The notes under the pieces were generated by a model. The model made no database searches and was not told where the DNA came from. It was given only the letters and a program-made list of their open reading frames with translations. The translations under genes were made by a program, and so were the position numbers. 64,000 nucleotides of DNA from Endocalyx cinctus (lineage: Eukaryota > Ascomycota > Sordariomycetes > Amphisphaeriales > Apiosporaceae). Location: NCBI GenBank assembly GCA_001600455.1, contig BCKC01000009.1, forward strand, positions 1,488,001-1,552,000, written 5' to 3'. Shown here in pieces: positions 34,500 to 47,203 of this stretch. The first letter of the stretch is position 1. The number at the start of each line of letters is the position of its first letter.

Positions 34500-37329
34500 T
34501 CAGACAGCTTCCGAAAGATCGGCGCTCCAATCTTTTCGGATATCCAGCTCGGTTAAGTCGGGCGTCTTCTCGATCACCAGACCCTTTTCGTTGGCCAAGT
34601 GCAGCAAGCAGATAAAGCAGAAACTGGTCGAGATGTCGTCCATGACCGTCTTCGGGTATACCGATTTGAGGTCGTTCATGACTTCGGTGAACTTGAGCGT
34701 CGGCTCCTCCGTCCTCTGCACGTCTTCTTCCATGGCCGGCGGTGTCGGCAATCTCGATCTATCGGCGTCACCCTCGTTCTGATTGTTTAATAGAGTTAGT
34801 ATTTTCTTTTTCTCTTCTTTCTTTTGGAAACACTTCTCCAACAAGAATAACTATGCAAATATAAGAACCCGACTTACCTCTCTAGCTTCGGGCAAGGCCA
34901 TGCCTTTCCAGATCTCCTCCTTGAGCCTCCTGACGTCGACCTTTTTGGCCACGCGCGCGTACTGGACGTACTCGGGCCTCAGCCTCCTCGTCGAGGTGAC
35001 GAGCTGGGTGCCGAACCCGCCCATGGTCATGCCGCCGTCGAGCAGGCCGGTGATGCCGATATCCTGGGTCGGGGGCGCGTCGGCGCCGGGGGAGAAGTGA
35101 TCTCGCGCGTCGGCGAACTCGAGGTCGTCGTCGTCGTCCAGGAGCCCGCCTCCCGGCAGCGGCATCTCGTCGTCGAAGAAGTTGGCGTCGTAGTCGCCCT
35201 GCGGCAGCGCCGTCTCGTCCTCCGTGCTCTGCGCCGGCTCCTTCTGCGCCCAGAAGGCCTCGTCCATCTCGCCCGCCGGGACGTTGTTACCGTTGTTGTT
35301 CTCTTGGTGATATCCTCCGAAGTTGCCGATCTTGCTCCCGAACCGCGCCCGTCGGCTGCTCATCCGCGCGCGGGGCTTCAGGAACAGGCTGAGGAGCTGC
35401 TTGGAGTTGAAGTGCTTGTCGTCCGGTAGCAGGTTACGAGTCTTGGACTTCCAATCCTTCTTAGGCATGGAAATGGCCGAATGGCTGGATGCCTGCGTGT
35501 AAATGGCTTCGCCAAGCTTAACGTCTAGAGGAGAAGAAAAGTCGATTTCGAAGGGCTCTTTTTCTTTACGGGCTCGCGGCGCTGCGTCGGCCTTGTTGGC
35601 ATCTTTTATCTTTCGTATACGCCAGTGCTCGGGGCCCGCCCAGTTCTTCTGAAGTGCTTGGTCGAAGTACCCTAATAGGTCTTCGTGCATCTTGTCGCCG
35701 GTCTTCGCGCGATTGTTCATGGACACGACGTAGTCTCCATTATCGTCGTCCAGGCCATCAACGCCGTCACCGTCACCCCCGACGAGGCCATCGAGGTCTA
35801 CATTATAGGGTCGCATCTGTGGTTCTAAGGCCGCTTCCCGCGCCCAGGCTTCACCACCCTCGCCGAAAGCAACATCAAAGCCGTCCATCTCAGTCATATC
35901 ATCGAACATGGCGGGGTTGTCATCGTCGATGAACATGCCTGATTTATCACCGCCGACTCCTCCTAGACCATCCTCGTCATCCTCGTTGTCGTCTTCCGAG
36001 GCGCGTAAGAATGGGATATCTAAAGACCCAGATGGATTTCCGAGATCAAACGTCTTTAGAGAGGGGCATATGTCTTGCTCATCCAGTCGGTTCAGGTCGG
36101 GGAAGAATTTAGCCCCGAGAGCGCCGATGTCGATTTCGACGTCATCGTCTCCTTCCTCCTCGGGGGCCTGCAGCTGGGTGATGGTCGCATCATGTTCGTC
36201 TTCTTCAGCGCCTTCATCTTCTTCGGGGATGACGTCTTCTCGTCGTCTAGGCTTGAGCCCCTCTGCGAAGGCATCGTTGGTATCGTCGCTGCTATCGAAA
36301 ACGATGCGACCTTGACCGTCGATCATTAAATGATTTAGCAAAAGACCTTTGGCGCCGCCCTCGTCGAAATCGGCCGAGGCCTTTTTGAATAAGGGGTCGA
36401 CGGAGAATTCAGTGTCAAATTTCTTGATTTGTAACGAAGAAAATGATGGGGCTAGTGTTGCTTCCGAGGAACGTTGCTGTTTAAAATGTGTATGTTAGCA
36501 GACTTGATATTCGTTAAACGAAGAGGCGGTGAGGCAACGACGTACTCGTTTCTTCGACTTCTTTCTCACTACGTTTCCATCTTCATCTACCTCCTCCTCA
36601 CTCTCTTCACCGTCATCTTCCCTGTTCTTTTTTTTGGAGTTGCTGTCCGCAAGACCACTTAACAACTTTCCCGTTTCTGTAGCAACACTGTCGACTCTGC
36701 TCGTGTAAATCTTGACACATCCATCGAGGGTACAACTGGCTCTCTGGAAATTGACACCGTCTCCATCTTTCAGTAGCGACATGTCGTGGAAGTAATCGAT
36801 AAGGGCGAAGTTCCAGGAATTTGTGGCGTTGATCTTATTATCAGTGGCCATTTTCATCCATTCTTCGAAGTTGGCGAGAATGGGTACTCGTTTCATAGGG
36901 GTTACGCCGCTACCGACAACGTAGACATCCTCGTCGTCCTCATCCTCGATGACCATAGAGGCGCCGGCGCCATGTCGCGGCGTTCGCGGATTCGAAAGAG
37001 GAGAGGCATTCTCGATATCGGCTATTCTTTTCTTGGCCGGTGTCGTAGCGGCAGCTTGTAATTCGTTGATCTGTTTCTCGTGAAGTGCTTTTCGCGAATG
37101 AAGTCTACCTTTCTTTTCTCGGGCATCATCGTTTAAAGGAATTCTACTTGAGCGATAGTTAGATTTTGGCCGGTATAGAGGGTATATAGGGTTGCTCGTT
37201 TTGTAAGGTAAACAACAAAATGCGGGTGTGAATCACATACTTTAGAGGGGATTTATACGGTGAGTTAGAAGAGCCGGAAGCTGTTCTACTACCAGCGCTC
37301 GCACGCGGAACTTGCGCTACACGAGGCAT
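34500..37329 (-). CDS. BRN1: Condensin complex subunit 2 (Brn1/CAP-H/Barren kleisin), 854 aa
   Basis: Minus-strand exons are 37329-37241, 37143-36546, 36476-34878 and 34778-34500, with standard donors (GTATGT, GTACGT, GTAAGT) and phases 2, 0, 0. The product is the kleisin of condensin, which links the two SMC heads and binds the HEAT subunits during mitotic chromosome compaction. The N-terminal segment includes PILANFEEWMKMATDNKINATNSWNF and ALIDYFHDMSLLKDGDGVNFQRASCTLDGCVKIYTSRVDSVA, the conserved helical region that contacts the SMC neck. Acidic, disordered stretches fill the middle. The C-terminal winged-helix region carries RPEYVQYARVAKKVDVRRLKEEIWKGMALPE and, after a last intron, SVYPKTVMDDISTSFCFICLLHLANEKGL. 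Length fits the family. The last intron is short and splits the winged-helix region. The gene diverges from the NCLX-type exchanger. Confidence 0.96.
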
Positions 37330-38272
37330 CTTTTGATATCTTGATTTTTCGTGTTTGCGAATATCCGAGATGATTTGGATATTCGATGATAGGGTAGTTG
37401 GTCGCGTTGTGTAAATAACTTCCCAACCCGACTTTTGCGCAAGTAAACAAACGGAGAAGACGCTAAGCTAGGCTGGGGGTTTAATGTTACAGTGGCCTAC
37501 TCCAACTACCCATTCCCCAATAGCAATAACCCTATTATAGCTTACGGCTGTTGGGTAGTGGACGGGTGGGGCAGAACTGGCCGAGAGGAGAGAAATCCTT
37601 TTCGTCTTATCTTTTATTTATCTCCACGTGATATTACTTAAAAGTAGGTGTGCAGTTTCCAAGGTTTCTACGTGTCAGCGTGTATGCACCTGCCAAGTAG
37701 TCTACCGCCAAGAATAATAAGGCATGACATGACGATTCTATTATCTGTGGACTTACATACTATATTATACTCTATATTATAGGTACTTTTAAGTACTTAA
37801 TTCGCCGTATTATAGGGAAATACAGCGATATACTACATTGACAATTGTTCCATCCCCACCTGTAAATCCGTACATACAGCCCTAGAGGTACCATACGCTC
37901 GGAGTCACGTCACTACTCTACCAAGTTCAGCCAATGAATCGTAAACACCTAAGTGAGTATTTACCGTAAAACATCATCTACTTCATCGATCGATCATGTC
38001 ACATTAAACTGTATCATATCTTGTATATATACTTATAAACTAATTGATGATTTCACTTAATATTATTACCTTACCTAGTCAGATATCATATCACCTATCC
38101 TCTTCCTATCTCTTCTCTCGTTCTTCTTTGTTACCAAAATATCGAGGCCGGACAATACGCTCCGAACGCATTATCACTTTTGGAGATATGGCGGCGGCCT
38201 CCCAATCTACCACCTAGTATAGAATACGTATAGCATTCAACCAGTCAGTCCAACTTACAAACGGACAACAAA
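37330..38272. other. Divergent intergenic region between condensin subunit and exchanger genes
   Basis: This 943-bp stretch should hold both promoters. It contains short AT-rich words and no coding signal. Confidence 0.55.
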
Positions 38273-41214
38273 ATGAGTATTCCTTCAATAAGAAAGAGGA
38301 ACTTTAGTTCCAGGCCATTTTATACTACGGTATTTTTATTCAGCTTATTAGCCATTTATTGTTTCTTTATAAGAGATACGCGTGAGCATGAGCCGAACCG
38401 AGACCCCCTTCTCCACAAGCGATCCGGTGAAGATTGTCGTCTCGTACACCGCGCCGTGGATAAATGTGCTTTCGTAAAGCTCAATTGTCATGATGAAGAA
38501 GCCGGCCTTCTACAGTATTTGTCTTTGTATTATTGCAACCTTGGCAATGCACAACCACTCGCTTTCATCATTCTGGTCCTCTGGCTCGGATTATTATTTA
38601 CCACTATCGGCATCGCTGCAAGCGATTTCTTCTCCGTCAATCTTAGTACCATCGCATTTGTTCTGGGACTGAGCGAGAGTTTGGCTGGCGTCACGTTTCT
38701 CGCTTTCGGCAATGGCTCGCCCGATGTGTTCAGCACTTTCGCTGCCATGAGTTCTAATAGCGGTAGCATGGCCGTCGGAGAATTAATCGGCGCTGCCGGA
38801 TTCATCACAACCGTTGTGGCTGGCTCTATGGCTTTAGTGAGAGAGTTCAAAGTCAGCAAGAAGACCTTCATAAGAGATATCAGCTTCTTCATAGTTGCAG
38901 TCGCTTTTACCGCCACTTTCTTTTCTGATGGCAATATCCATTTTTGGGAATGTTGCGTTATGATTGGGTTCTACATCTTCTACGTTATTGTCGTCGTCGG
39001 CTGGCACGCGTACATGACGAGGAGAAAGGCACGAAAAGCCAAAGAAGCTACCTCTCGCGGCCATTTCTACGCGCCTCCGAGCGACCATGACCATGATGAA
39101 CTTGAGCCTTACAGAGACGACCCTGACGATGACGAAGACACTACACGAGGGCACCGAGTCGGTTCTGCTAGCGTAGACTTTAGTGCCCTAGAAGAAGGTC
39201 CTAGGATTGAAGTTGGCGATATCGATGAAGAGGATACCCTTCACGATCAACAACACGTTGCTGCCGAAGTGACAAGTAGTATGCGTGTAAACCGTCCACG
39301 ATGGGGGAGGAGCAATACCGTTATCACTGCTATTCGACCTAGTCTTGTTGGCGCTCTCGAGTTTCGATCGGTCCTTTCGTCGTTGCAGAAAGAAGGCAAT
39401 GTCCGCATGAGACCGATACACACTCGCAGTCATTCTGCCGATCGTCTGTCAGGATTTCTAGGCCCCGGGGACCAGAGCACACAAACTGGTCAAAGTGCGG
39501 AAAATAGATCTACATCACCTAGGAGCAGAGCCCGATCTACTGGGGCCATTCTCACTTCCACGGACGCCGACTACATGGGTCACCACCCAGAAGGTTATAA
39601 AGACAAAGTGCAAGGCTCGCACGTTGTGGGTGGTTTGTTAGCTCCTCCTCCGGCTGACCAAGTCAGCGGTCGGGCCGCCGATACATCATCTGTCGAACCT
39701 TCACATCAAGCTCCTTTACCTCCTCAGTTACATGCGCTGCGGACAGCTGGTCTCCCGGGAAGCGGAGGGTCTTCGCCAGCGCTGTCGCCATTTCCTCACT
39801 ATTCAGATTCTCCTTTCGCGATGACTCCGGCTCAAGAGATTCCTCACCTGGTTCTTCCAACGTCAACTGTGGAACATCGCTCATCATTCCCGGACCTCAC
39901 TGTGCAAACACATCATAAGCCTGTAAGGTGGTGGCCTTACCAAATGCTACCTCCGCCACACTTATTTTTGGGTACACTATTCCCTACGCTTCGGGGCTGG
40001 AAAGATAAGACGATCTGGGATAGGTTTATAGGAATTATATCTGTACCAAGTATCTTTCTACTGGTAATAACGCTGCCAGTAGTGGAAAGCGAGGTAGAGG
40101 ATGATGGTTGTGATGGTACTATTGCTGGACAATCGGGATCGGGCAACGTGGGAAATATGACGGTCCCCGTGTCCACGGAGCCGAATGCGTCGCTGGAACC
40201 CGAAACTGAGTGGCAGCGTTTTAGACGTAGTACAAGATCCGACAGATCTGATCACAGCCGATCACCTTCTCTCATTGCCATATCCATACAAGAGGATGGC
40301 GCGCAGGTCAATCAAGAACAGGCAGTTGTGAGCTCACCATCCTTGAATATACCGGTTGCACCGAAGCCTGTTTCAATTCCGGATAGCATATCCACTCCCG
40401 AGGACGATCAAGGCTGGAACCGTTGGCTTCTAATTCTTCAAATTTTTGTTGGCCCATTATTTTGTGCCTTCATTATTTGGGCAAACGTAGCCGAAGATCT
40501 GGACCATCCGACTCGGTTTCTAATACGCTCTTTTCTAATTTCCTTACTTGTTTCCCTAGTGCTTTTTAGTATTATTATTCTAACTACTACACCTGATCAT
40601 CGACCTAAATATCATTTCTTGGCCTGCTTCCTAGGATTTATAATTTCAGTGGCTTGGATATCGACCATAGCTGGCGAGGTGGTCGGGATCTTGAAGGCAT
40701 TTGGTGTCATTTTGGACATCTCTGAGGCTATCCTTGGTCTCACCGTCTTTGCAGTTGGCAATTCCGTCGGAGACTTGGTAGCAGATATCACCGTGTCGCG
40801 ACTTGGGTATCCGGTCATGGCTTTGTACGTTCATCAAAGCCTTTTATTCGTATTTATAGTTATGATTAGCTAACTAGGTATAGATCTGCATGTTTTGGCG
40901 GGCCGCTGTTGAATATTCTGCTTGGAATTGGCCTCGGAGGTGCTTACCAGACAACACAAGCGGCCAAAAAGCATCATGAAGCACATCCTCATGAACCTTA
41001 CAAGTACAAGCCATACCACATACAAGTTGGCGGAACCCTTATCGTCTCGACAATCACTCTACTCGTAACACTTCTGGTACTCGTTGTGGGAGTACCGATG
41101 AACAAGTGGGTTATGAGTAAGAGGATTGGCTGGGTGTTAATTGCTCTATGGTCTGTCAGCGTTGTGACGAATCTGGCCATTGAGATTACCGGAATCTGGA
41201 AGGAGGTCGCCTAA
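38273..41214 (+). CDS. NCLX/CCX-type cation (Na+/Ca2+) exchanger (960 aa)
   Basis: Exons are 38273-40824 and 40884-41214; donor GTACGT, acceptor TATAG, phase 2. Two inverted alpha-repeats define the family: the first carries ESLAGVTFLAFGNGSPDVFS with GNGSPD at 146-151, and the second GLTVFAVGNSVGDLVADIT with GNSVGD at 829-834. GYPVMALSACFGGPLLNILLG, completed across the splice site, closely matches the NCLX (SLC8B1)/plant CCX and yeast Ecm27/YDL206W pattern. The protein starts with one membrane helix (about 17-34) and a short Cys-containing lumenal part, followed by two helix bundles. Between them lies a loop of several hundred residues, acidic and Ser/Pro-rich (roughly 255-570), longer than in animal NCLX and probably a phospho-regulated cytosolic domain. 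It likely moves Ca2+ across an endomembrane (vacuole, ER or mitochondrion); the exact membrane and ion preference cannot be read from sequence. Confidence 0.93.
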
Positions 41215-42438
41215 GAGGTCACATCTTAACGAGATGTGAGCACAACCTACGTCCGACTCTATCTGTATGATGGGACTGCCGCCAGGATGCAAAGGCTACG
41301 TATCCTACAAAGTGCTTTCCCTGACTACGGCTGTATTTATATGTGTGTGTGTGCGTGTGCGCGTGTGTATTTTTATCAGTGTGTTCGAAATATCCCCAAC
41401 ATGAGTATATGAGAAATGTTTAAAGAAACCAAAGGAAAAAAAAAGATCGGCAGCAGCAATGTTCATACAAAAAATAAATAGGTGCGTAAATAAAACTTCT
41501 GAAAAAAATACACATACATGTACTTCTTATACGAATTCTTATTGTAAATTTTGAACCCATGTGTCTATCAACTATCCATATACTTTGTATATGTGTCTTG
41601 AGGTATCAAGGTACATAATCGTCTCTTTCGCTATGGTGCTCTTTACATATTTCATTCGTAAATAAATTCCCACTCTCGAAAATGCAAGTAGTGAGTGGTT
41701 AAGGGCGAGGCCACAGGTATTCCTAAGTCTACTTACTGACCTAGATACCCAGCTAAGTTAATTCCAATCCGGAACGGAAAGGTAGTGTAGATGTAGATAC
41801 GATACGCAATCATCTAGGCGTACCAACTTCTTCGGAGACCTTGACCGGAGATCGTACCCCTCTCTAGAATACCGATTGAGCTTCCCTATCGAGCATAGTT
41901 CGACCAGCTCGCCATGACCTCGATATTGCATGCAAACCACGACGGGTCATGATTAATATTTTTCTCTCTCTTTATCTATTTATCTATGTATTTGGTATAT
42001 CTACAAATAGTAAACTTCCGGGCTGTTCATTGGCCAATTGCCATTATTGAGCTATACACGAGCTTGGCTCCTCCACCTCTGGCCTATAGATGAGCGTCAT
42101 AAAGACCAGGGACAGGGAATAGAAAGCAACATTGGCTATCATCACATCGTCATTTAATCGGAATTGGGAGGGGGATTTACTTGAGCTCACCTATCTACAT
42201 TACAATATGCCAGTGCTTTCCCACAGCACCCGCAGGATTGGGGAACCTGCCTGCATATCTACCTGGTATTTAATCAAACCCGCGGAGGGGTTCAGCTTGG
42301 GGAAAATATCTCGGGGAGGATTTTCATTCTTCTCTCTACTTCTAATTAAGACTTTCTCTCGCATCATTATTACCAGAACTCCTTATCTCGCAAATTCTAC
42401 CTGATCGACCGACTGACTCAGCGATTAACGGAGCTAAA
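41215..42438. other. Intergenic region upstream of the M28 peptidase gene
   Basis: Contains a TG/CG dinucleotide tract (about 41342-41368), two inverted CCAAT-like words around 42031-42041, and a TATTTAA box at 42267-42273, about 170 bp upstream of the peptidase ATG. No gene is seen. Confidence 0.5.
42267..42273 (+). promoter_or_regulatory. Possible TATA-like element for the M28 peptidase gene
   Basis: TATTTAA lies 166-172 bp before the start codon, at a plausible distance for a fungal core promoter. It is a single short match in AT-rich DNA and is therefore weak. Confidence 0.3.
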
Positions 42439-44152
42439 ATGATGAAGTCTTTACTCTTCACCGCTACCGGAGCGGCCCTGTTCGCAACCTCTTCCGCCGC
42501 CCCGCACACGTCGAAGAACCCGAACTACGTTTTGCGGCGCGACCAAGCCGGCACCGCCCTCGCCGCACCCGGCAGCAGCATCTACAGCTGCCCATCAACG
42601 AGCTGGCCGCCCAACACGATCGGGTCGAGCAACGGGCCTCAGGCGCCGTCGGAGGTACTCACGTCGATGCTGGAGCAGGTCGACGCGGCGAACGTGGAAG
42701 CGACGATCACGGCGCTCGTCGGGTTCGGGACGCGGCACACGCTCTCGACGCAGAACTCGACGACTCGGGGGATCGGCGCCGCGCGGGAGTGGATCCGGTC
42801 CGAATTCCAGCGGTACGCCGACGCGAGCGACGGCCGGCTGACCGTGACCGTGCCGGGGTACGTGCAGGAGCCCGACGGCGAGCGCGTCACGTTTCCGGTC
42901 CTGATCAGCGACGTCGTCGCCACCCTGCGAGGGACGGACGAGAACCGCCTCTACGTCGTCTCGGGTCACTACGACACCCGCAACTCCGACGTCATGGACT
43001 TCGACGGGTACGCCCCCGGCGCGTCCGACGATGCTTCCGGCGTCGCCGTCTCCCTCGAGCTCGCTCGGATCATGTCCCAGCCGGACTACCCGCGGCCGAA
43101 GGCGAGTATCGCTTTCGTCGCCGTGGCGGGGGAGGAGCAGGGGCTTTACGGGGCGCAGTACCTCGCTCAGACGTACGCGAATTCTACGCCGCGGGTTAAT
43201 GTAAGAGAAAAAAAAACTAATCCCCTTCTTTTCTTTCTTTCTCTTTTTATTTTTTATGCACCGAAAAAAAGTGAAATCTAACCATGAATTCTTTTCTTTC
43301 CCTATAATAGGTCGAAGGAATGTTCACGAACGATATAGTCGGAACGCCCGCCGCGGACGACGGCACCTCGGACCCTTACGTGCTGCGACTATTCGGGCAA
43401 GGGCTCCCGCCCTTATCCGTGGAATCGGAATCGGTGCGGGAGACGCGCCTGACGATCGGCGGGGAGAACGACACGCCGGCGCGGAACCTCGCGCGGTTCG
43501 TGAAGGAGGTGGCCGAGAACTCGGTCACGGGGATGAACGTGTCGGTTGTGAACCGGCTGGACAGGTTCCTGCGCGGCGGCGACCACCGGCCTTTCCTCGA
43601 GGCCGGCTACCCGGCCGGCCGCTTCACCCAGCCCAACGAGGATTACGCCCACCAGCACCAGAACGTGCGCTTCGATAACGCCACCGGGATCCAGTACGGC
43701 GATTTACCCGAGTTTTGCGACTTCGAGTATATCGCGCGCGTGGCGAAGGTGAACGGAGCGACTCTGTATGTTTTTTTTTTTCTTGACCCCTCCCCCCTGG
43801 ATTTCTTATCCCGCATTTTTCTTCTAACCAAATATCCCCCCCTTTGCTCTTCTTTAGGTGGAGTTTGGCCAACTCGCCCGGTATGCCGACCAACGTGCAG
43901 GTGAACGCCAGCGAGCTCAGCAACGACAGCATCTTCTACTGGGACCCTCCCCTGGCCGGGGAGGAAGGGGTAGCTTCGTACGAGGTGGTTTGGAGGGCGA
44001 CTAACGCGCCTTACTGGACCGACGTCGTCGATGTCGGCCTCGTCAACGAGGTCACGCTTAACCTGAGCAAAGACAATGTCATCTTCGGGATCCGGGCCAA
44101 GAGCGCGGACGGCTCGAGGGGTGTGGCTGTCTTGCCTTTCCCCGCGGAATGA
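42439..44152 (+). CDS. Secreted M28 family zinc metallopeptidase with C-terminal fibronectin-III-like domain (503 aa)
   Basis: Exons are 42439-43200, 43311-43765 and 43858-44152; donors GTAAGA and GTATGT, acceptors ATAATAG and TTTAG, phases 0 and 2. A signal peptide (1-21, [20 protein letters not shown]) marks export. The di-zinc aminopeptidase centre is complete: GHYDTRNSD gives His177, GASDDASG gives bridging Asp197, GEEQGLYG gives catalytic Glu232 and ligand Glu233, TNDIVG gives Asp262, and GGDHRPF gives His346. N-glycosylation sequons (NST, NDT, NVS, NAS) are frequent. The last about 95 residues (from [20 protein letters not shown]) form a beta-rich fibronectin-III-like module with SYEVVWRAT, as in fungal 'probable zinc metalloprotease' proteins of this group. 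It probably releases amino acids from peptides outside the cell. The coding sequence is strongly GC-rich at third positions, unlike the exchanger gene upstream. Confidence 0.94.
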
Positions 44153-47100
44153 GAATTTAAGGAGAGAAAAAAAAACGCATGTCAAAAGTCCGTAACACGT
44201 ACTATGATAGTAAATGCGGTGAGTTATGATTTAATGGAGATAGAAGAGCAATAAGAGACGTATAATGAAATATGTATGCCTTTCTCGTCGTTGTGAAAAT
44301 ACTTAGTATGTCATTACATAGTAGACTATCTATTAAGTCGGTACCTTACATATAGATACTCACGGCCGAGTACTTTCACCCGGTTATTTGACCTTCGCTC
44401 GAATATTATTGAGCCGTGTGCGAACGATGGATGTAGATATTTACACTGGTGTCGCCCGCTCATTTCTAGCGGACCTCGACGGCTTTGAATAAAACTTTTA
44501 TATTTGATAGTTTCGAGATATTCTTTCTAAGTATACATCTATACTTATTAAGAATTAAAGGATATACTCCATAGGTATCGTATATAATTTTGGCCTAAAA
44601 TAGATATTCCTTGTGCCGCCCTATTCCCCTACGTCACATTTAATTTGTCTACATGTTCCACTGCTTGACCCGTTTGATGATCACATCACATCCATGGATA
44701 GTAAGTGGAGAGGTCTGTTCGCAATTTCTAGTGTCGTATATATGTAGGTATTGCCGAACACTTCTCGGAATTCTTCGACCGAGAAAGAGGGCCGGGTGTG
44801 TCCCTCCCGTCCGTAAATATCTATCGAACAAACGCTTTGACATTATTGCTTCTTTTCATATTGCTTGATAATCAATCACGTTATGAGATTGGCTTTGGCC
44901 TATTTTCCGATATATTACCTGCAGATAAAAGTCTTATTCTGTTAAGTAAAATATGTACATTTTGCTGTTTGAGGTTCCCTTAGATGCGCGGTCAAAGAAA
45001 CTTTAGTGCAGTGCGTTTTATCGGCCTACGGTAGTAGGTCATGCAGAGTCAGATATGTGCCTGGCCATTTGTTACATGAAGATAATTGACTTCGTGCATA
45101 TGCGTGGGTGTGATTTCACAGTCAGACTTCATTATTCAACCTCGTCACCATGAACCCGTGAGGTATTAAAAAGGGGAGACAATCACTAAGATGTTGGTAT
45201 CTGTATGTGCATATCAAAGTAGTAATGCGTATTATTCTTTGTAAGAATTTGAGGGAGGTGTACGTACTTCAGGAATTAAGCACAATACGTAAAGCGGAAA
45301 GGAAAAAAAAAAGAATGATAATAATAATTTAAGACCTGTACAATTTCGATCATCATCTCCGGATCGTTAGGTATATCTCGTTTGGTCTTGCACAGAAGAG
45401 TGGACTATCGCAGGATACGTAATCGTCTTCATTAAAGAGAATTCTCAGCTCGTCGATGATCCATGGGTATAACACGTATTATACTATTTATTACCCCTGA
45501 TCTTCCAAACACGAATAAAAAAGCCACTTTTGACAGCTTGGTAAGGTAAAAGACGTCCCCAGTTTCAATCATGGTTTGGACCCCGTTCAAAGTTTCTGGT
45601 TTGCCGTTTCATCTAAGATTTCCTCTGTTGGCTTGTCATTCCGCGATATTGGCCGTGGCACTACTGTGTAAATAATGTAAACGAATTGTATCCATACGCT
45701 GATATGTAAAATGCTACGTTGACTGGTCGAGTGGAGAGTCAAGCTATCAGCTATAAATAGATGCCATAGTTAATCGGCCGTATTGCCTAATATTGGCTTA
45801 GCCATCCATCCGATCAACCAAATAAATACCTAGATCGACATAAAACCCCCTACTAGAAAGGTCCATCTCAGCTGCATTTAGTCGCAAGTGCTGATGCCAA
45901 TGATATTACGCAGTATAACTTTTTTGAATATGGCCGAGAAATAAGGAAATAATAATTCAACCCCTGGTCGAAGGATCATGTTTACTTGGTGATGAGTGTT
46001 ATGGAAAGAGTAAATAATGTTGACGATGTTAATTTACTGTGTCTTCCGAATGCAGTGCTCTTTTGTCTACTATGTATACCTACCTAGGTAGGTAACTTAA
46101 CGAACGAATTGTAGTGTACGTAGTTACCTACGTGTTAGGGTACTTAGCGATATACTTAGTGGTTTACGTAGGTGACGATAGTGAGAAAGGGAAAAAAGAA
46201 AAGAAAAGAAACACCCGGGTCTTTTGACAACCCCTCCTACATGTAAAAATCTCGACATCCTCCATTGATGTTGTGATACACAACCAAAACCAAATTAAAC
46301 TTAGTTAAAGTCGCGAAGGACTCAACCATACTACCGAATGTCTGCCCTGTGAATCTTCATTCAGCTATTTCTGCTTGATCGACCTGTATACGCAGTATAC
46401 ATACCTATATGTATCCATGTACGAAGATACGCGCCATGTCGATAATATCTAGGGTAAGATACACTATAGATGAATTGGGGTACGGTACTTTTTTAGTAGG
46501 TAAAGTACCTATGTATTAGGCTGTTAGGCTGCTAGGTAGTATGGATACACAGTACACTGGGGCACCTGGGGCGCTATTATTATCAACCAAACCAAATAAA
46601 GAGGGTAATTGGTGCTAATACAAGAACACTAGCATCGTTTGCTTATATGTACTGCTATCTTACTTAAATGTACTATCTTATACAATTTTATTAATGATAG
46701 TACTTGCATATCGTATTTAGGTACTTTTAATAATAGAATAACCTTAAAACAGGCTACACAACCCCAGGGCTTACACTTTGCCCTTGTTCGCCCAATACGT
46801 TTAGTGTATGTAGGCCTACGTACATTAGTTAGGTATGTACTCTGTATAATCCACCTGAACTGTAGTGTAGTCCTCACAGTACTTTTTTTTTCCTTCTCTT
46901 GATGACGATGTCCTACGCGACCTGCGGCCTAGGCATGGGCAATCCTTGAGCATCGGCACCTCCTTTACTGCGCCTCGTCTCGTCTTTGTCGTTTTGTCTT
47001 CAACTCGTAAATTCGCATCATTTTTCCTATCTTCTCATTGGGTATTGTTTGCCTTAATACAAAGTTGCACAAAGCAGTAATAAACTTTCTCCTATCCACC

Positions 47101-47203
47101 CTGTCTTGGTTTTGAAAACTCCGGCGTCTCTTGTCTTCTTATCCGAGCTATGGCATATTACAATCTCGATATATCGTGAAGCTAGCCTTAATAGCCACGA
47201 GCG
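44153..47203. other. 3-kb stretch without a supportable gene
   Basis: AT-rich, with short unsupported open frames. Palindromic words such as CCTACCTAGGTAGG near 46078-46091 and repeated GTATAC/TACGTA words occur. It presumably holds the 3'UTR of the peptidase gene and the promoter of the F-box gene. Confidence 0.55.
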
